DNA of 23,670 nucleotides from an uncultured Chryseobacterium sp. (lineage in GTDB: Bacteria; Bacteroidota; Bacteroidia; Flavobacteriales; Weeksellaceae), in NCBI RefSeq assembly GCF_936933875.1, contig NZ_CAKZIK010000080.1:1-23670 (forward strand). The letters run 5' to 3'. The number at the start of each line of letters is the position of its first letter. Position 1 is the stretch's first letter. Below are positions 21,900 to 23,670 of the stretch, in pieces. The translations under genes were made by a program, and so were the position numbers. Under the pieces are notes generated by a model, which did no database searches, was not told where the DNA came from, and was given only the letters and a program-made list of their open reading frames with translations.

Positions 21900-22508
21900 A
21901 TGAGTAAACTTCTTCCTGTATTTTATCTCCCGCCGGTTTCGTGGTTTGCCGAGTTTTTGGATGAATCTGAAATCGTCTTTGAACAGTTTGAAAATTTTCC
22001 GAAGCAAACTTTCAGAAACAGAGCCAATATTTATGGCGCAAACGGAAGACTTTCGCTGATTATTCCTATCAACCATAACGGAAAAAGAGCGTTTAAGGAT
22101 ATTGAAATTTCAAATGCTGAAAACTGGAAAAACCTTCACTGGAAATCCATCAAAACGGCTTATCAAAGTTCTCCGTATTTCGAATTTTACGAGGATAAAA
22201 TCAAGGCAATTTTTGATAGTGAAGAAACTTCTTTGCTGAAATTCAATTTAAATGCTTTAAAAATCATCCTTTCAATCCTCAAAACAGAAAAGGCATATTC
22301 TTTGAATAACGAATACATCAAAGAACCGGAACAGCAGAATTTCAGAGAGAAATTTTCTGCCAAAACAGAGTCGGAATACACGATGAACGAATATTATCAA
22401 ACCTTCAGCGATAAGCTAGGATTCGAAAAAGATTTGTCTATCCTGGATTTGCTCTGTAACAAAGGACCGGAAAGTTTAACCTATATAAAAAGTATCAATA
22501 CAAATTAA
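21900..22508 (+). CDS. WbqC family protein
   Basis: A 202-residue protein of the WbqC family (PF08889), whose members occur in O-antigen or polysaccharide gene clusters and, in Bacteroidota, next to signal peptidase I. Recognition rests on the N-terminal LLPVFYLPPVSWFAEFLDE, the QTFRNRANIYGANGRLSLIIPI segment, and KNLHWKSIKTAYQSSPYFEFYEDKI. The reaction is not established. No signal peptide is seen. It is only 3 nt after lepB and 5 nt before the protease gene, so all three are likely on one transcript. Confidence 0.87.
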   Translation: MSKLLPVFYLPPVSWFAEFLDESEIVFEQFENFPKQTFRNRANIYGANGRLSLIIPINHNGKRAFKDIEISNAENWKNLHWKSIKTAYQSSPYFEFYEDKIKAIFDSEETSLLKFNLNALKIILSILKTEKAYSLNNEYIKEPEQQNFREKFSAKTESEYTMNEYYQTFSDKLGFEKDLSILDLLCNKGPESLTYIKSINTN

Positions 22509-22513
22509 TTAAT

Positions 22514-23670
22514 ATGAAAAAAATCTTCATTGCAGCTTCGTTTTTTTTAAGTGCAGGTTTTGCATTTGCGCAAACAACGACAACTGTAGACCCAATGCAG
22601 GACAAAGATTTGATGACTTGGTATCACAAAGATTTTGCTGCGGCAAATGTTTATGGAATTAATACCCAAAACGCATACAAATATTTAGAATCTAAAGGTT
22701 TAAAGCCAAAAACTGTAGTTGTTGGAGTTATCGACAGCGGTGTGGAAGTGGACCACCCGGGTTTGGTAAAAAATATGTGGAAAAACCCGAACGAAGTTCC
22801 AAATAACGGAAAAGATGATGACGGAAACGGATACATTGATGATGTGTACGGATGGAATTTTATTGGGGGAAAAGGCGGCGATGTTGATGTAGATAACCTT
22901 GAAGTAACAAGAGTTGTTAAAAAATACCAGCCAATTTTCGAAGGAACAAATTCAGCTAACAACAAAGCAAATCAGGCGAAAATGCCGGAAGAATTTGCGA
23001 TGTACATGAAAGCAAAGGAAAACTTTACGAAGAAAAGCGCTGAAGCAAAACAAAACTACGAACTGTATAAAAAAATTCAGGGATTGGTTCCAACGATGGT
23101 TTCAATGCTGAACGGTAGAAATCTTACTGCAGAAACTTTAGCAACCATTAAGCCTACAACACAAGATCAGGCAATGGCTGCGCAAGTTTTAGCAAGTATT
23201 TCTCAGGATCCTGCAATTGCCGGAAAATCTTCGAAAGAAGTGGAGAAGTATATGAATAATCAAATGAAAGAAGCATTGGATTATTACGAACCACAAGCTA
23301 CTAAGCAATACAATTTGGATTATGATCCAAGAGCTTCAATTGTGGGAGATAACTACGACGATTATACCCAGAAAAACTACGGAAACAACCATTACGAAGG
23401 TCCTGATGCAAAACACGGAACCCACGTTGCGGGAATCATCGCAGGTTATCCGCAAGGAAATGAAATCCAGTACGGAGTGGGTTACAAAACGGCAAAAATT
23501 ATGACCGTTCGTGCAGTACCAGATGGTGATGAAAGAGATAAAGATGTTGCAAACGCAATTCGTTACGCAGTTGACAATGGTGCGAAAATCTTAAACATGA
23601 GTTTTGGGAAACCTGTTTCACCGGGGAAAAGTGTAGTTTGGGATGCGTTCAAATATGCACAGGAAAAAGG
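22514..23670 (+). CDS. Secreted S8 (subtilisin-like) serine peptidase, 3' end beyond the window
   Basis: The N-terminal 385 codons of a subtilase. MKKIFIAASFFLSAGFAFAQ is a signal peptide with likely cleavage after Ala19. The catalytic Asp is Asp74 in VGVIDSGVEVDHPG and the catalytic His is His301 in KHGTHVAGIIAG. The Ser region (GTSMA type) must lie beyond the right edge. Between Asp and His there are about 227 residues, much longer than in subtilisin. They include a Ca-binding-like DDDGNGYIDD and a Lys/Gln-rich helical stretch (MKAKENFTKKSAEAKQNYE), an insertion typical of Bacteroidota S8 enzymes. It is likely exported to the periplasm or beyond. It follows the WbqC gene by 5 nt. Confidence 0.93.
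   Translation, partial: MKKIFIAASFFLSAGFAFAQTTTTVDPMQDKDLMTWYHKDFAAANVYGINTQNAYKYLESKGLKPKTVVVGVIDSGVEVDHPGLVKNMWKNPNEVPNNGKDDDGNGYIDDVYGWNFIGGKGGDVDVDNLEVTRVVKKYQPIFEGTNSANNKANQAKMPEEFAMYMKAKENFTKKSAEAKQNYELYKKIQGLVPTMVSMLNGRNLTAETLATIKPTTQDQAMAAQVLASISQDPAIAGKSSKEVEKYMNNQMKEALDYYEPQATKQYNLDYDPRASIVGDNYDDYTQKNYGNNHYEGPDAKHGTHVAGIIAGYPQGNEIQYGVGYKTAKIMTVRAVPDGDERDKDVANAIRYAVDNGAKILNMSFGKPVSPGKSVVWDAFKYAQEK

Noticed and set aside
1..23670. CRISPR array, tRNA or rRNA genes, prophage, complete IS
   Set aside because: No spaced direct repeats, cloverleaf, rRNA sequence, integrase or transposase frame was found on reading both strands. A covariance-model scan was not possible here.

Overview
This window reads as chromosomal DNA of a flavobacterium (Bacteroidota), most likely the Chryseobacterium/Kaistella/Epilithonimonas group. 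The evidence is low GC, A-rich leaders with almost no Shine-Dalgarno sites, several TAnnTTTG -7 promoter boxes, and families typical of Bacteroidota (GSCFA, DUF2461, DUF6438, DUF5683, Bacteroidota-type TonB, WbqC, large signal peptidase I, S8 protease with a long insertion). No rRNA, tRNA, CRISPR array, complete IS or prophage was seen. The assignment is from protein family flavour and was not checked by search.

Layout. Positions 1-2250 hold the 3' part of a GH13 alpha-amylase facing a DUF2461 gene across a shared terminator. Positions 2341-6100 hold a DEAD-box helicase with a DbpA-type tail, then a DUF47 + PiT phosphate transport pair. Positions 6097-9434 hold a rightward run: polyprenyl diphosphate synthase, GSCFA protein, a GNAT acetyltransferase broken by one in-frame stop, and a TatD nuclease. 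Positions 9437-14143 are leftward: hpt, a broken four-helix-bundle gene, adk, obg, a DUF6438 lipoprotein and an RhlE-like helicase. From 14431 to the right edge everything is rightward: purA, tonB, then parA-parB-DUF5683-dapB-lepB-WbqC and the start of a secreted S8 protease.

How the genes work together. hpt, adk and purA serve purine salvage and synthesis. obg and the two helicases serve ribosome/RNA metabolism. DUF47 and PiT take up phosphate. parAB segregates the origin region. dapB, lepB and TonB serve the cell wall and envelope.

Most notable signals. (1) The four-helix-bundle gene between hpt and adk sits in a ~475 bp segment bounded by 28-nt imperfect inverted repeats made of a 7-nt unit, which looks like a small mobile cassette; its gene carries an in-frame TGA. 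(2) Between tonB and parA there are two perfect DnaA boxes (TTATCCACA) in a 16-bp inverted repeat that is also a terminator-like hairpin, plus a third box, so this is a candidate DnaA-binding or origin region beside parAB. (3) Three heptamer tandem arrays lie directly in front of start codons. (4) A 12-mer, GCGTATCTTTGC, is shared by the upstream regions of both DEAD-box genes; in the RhlE case it is followed by a terminator-like leader hairpin.
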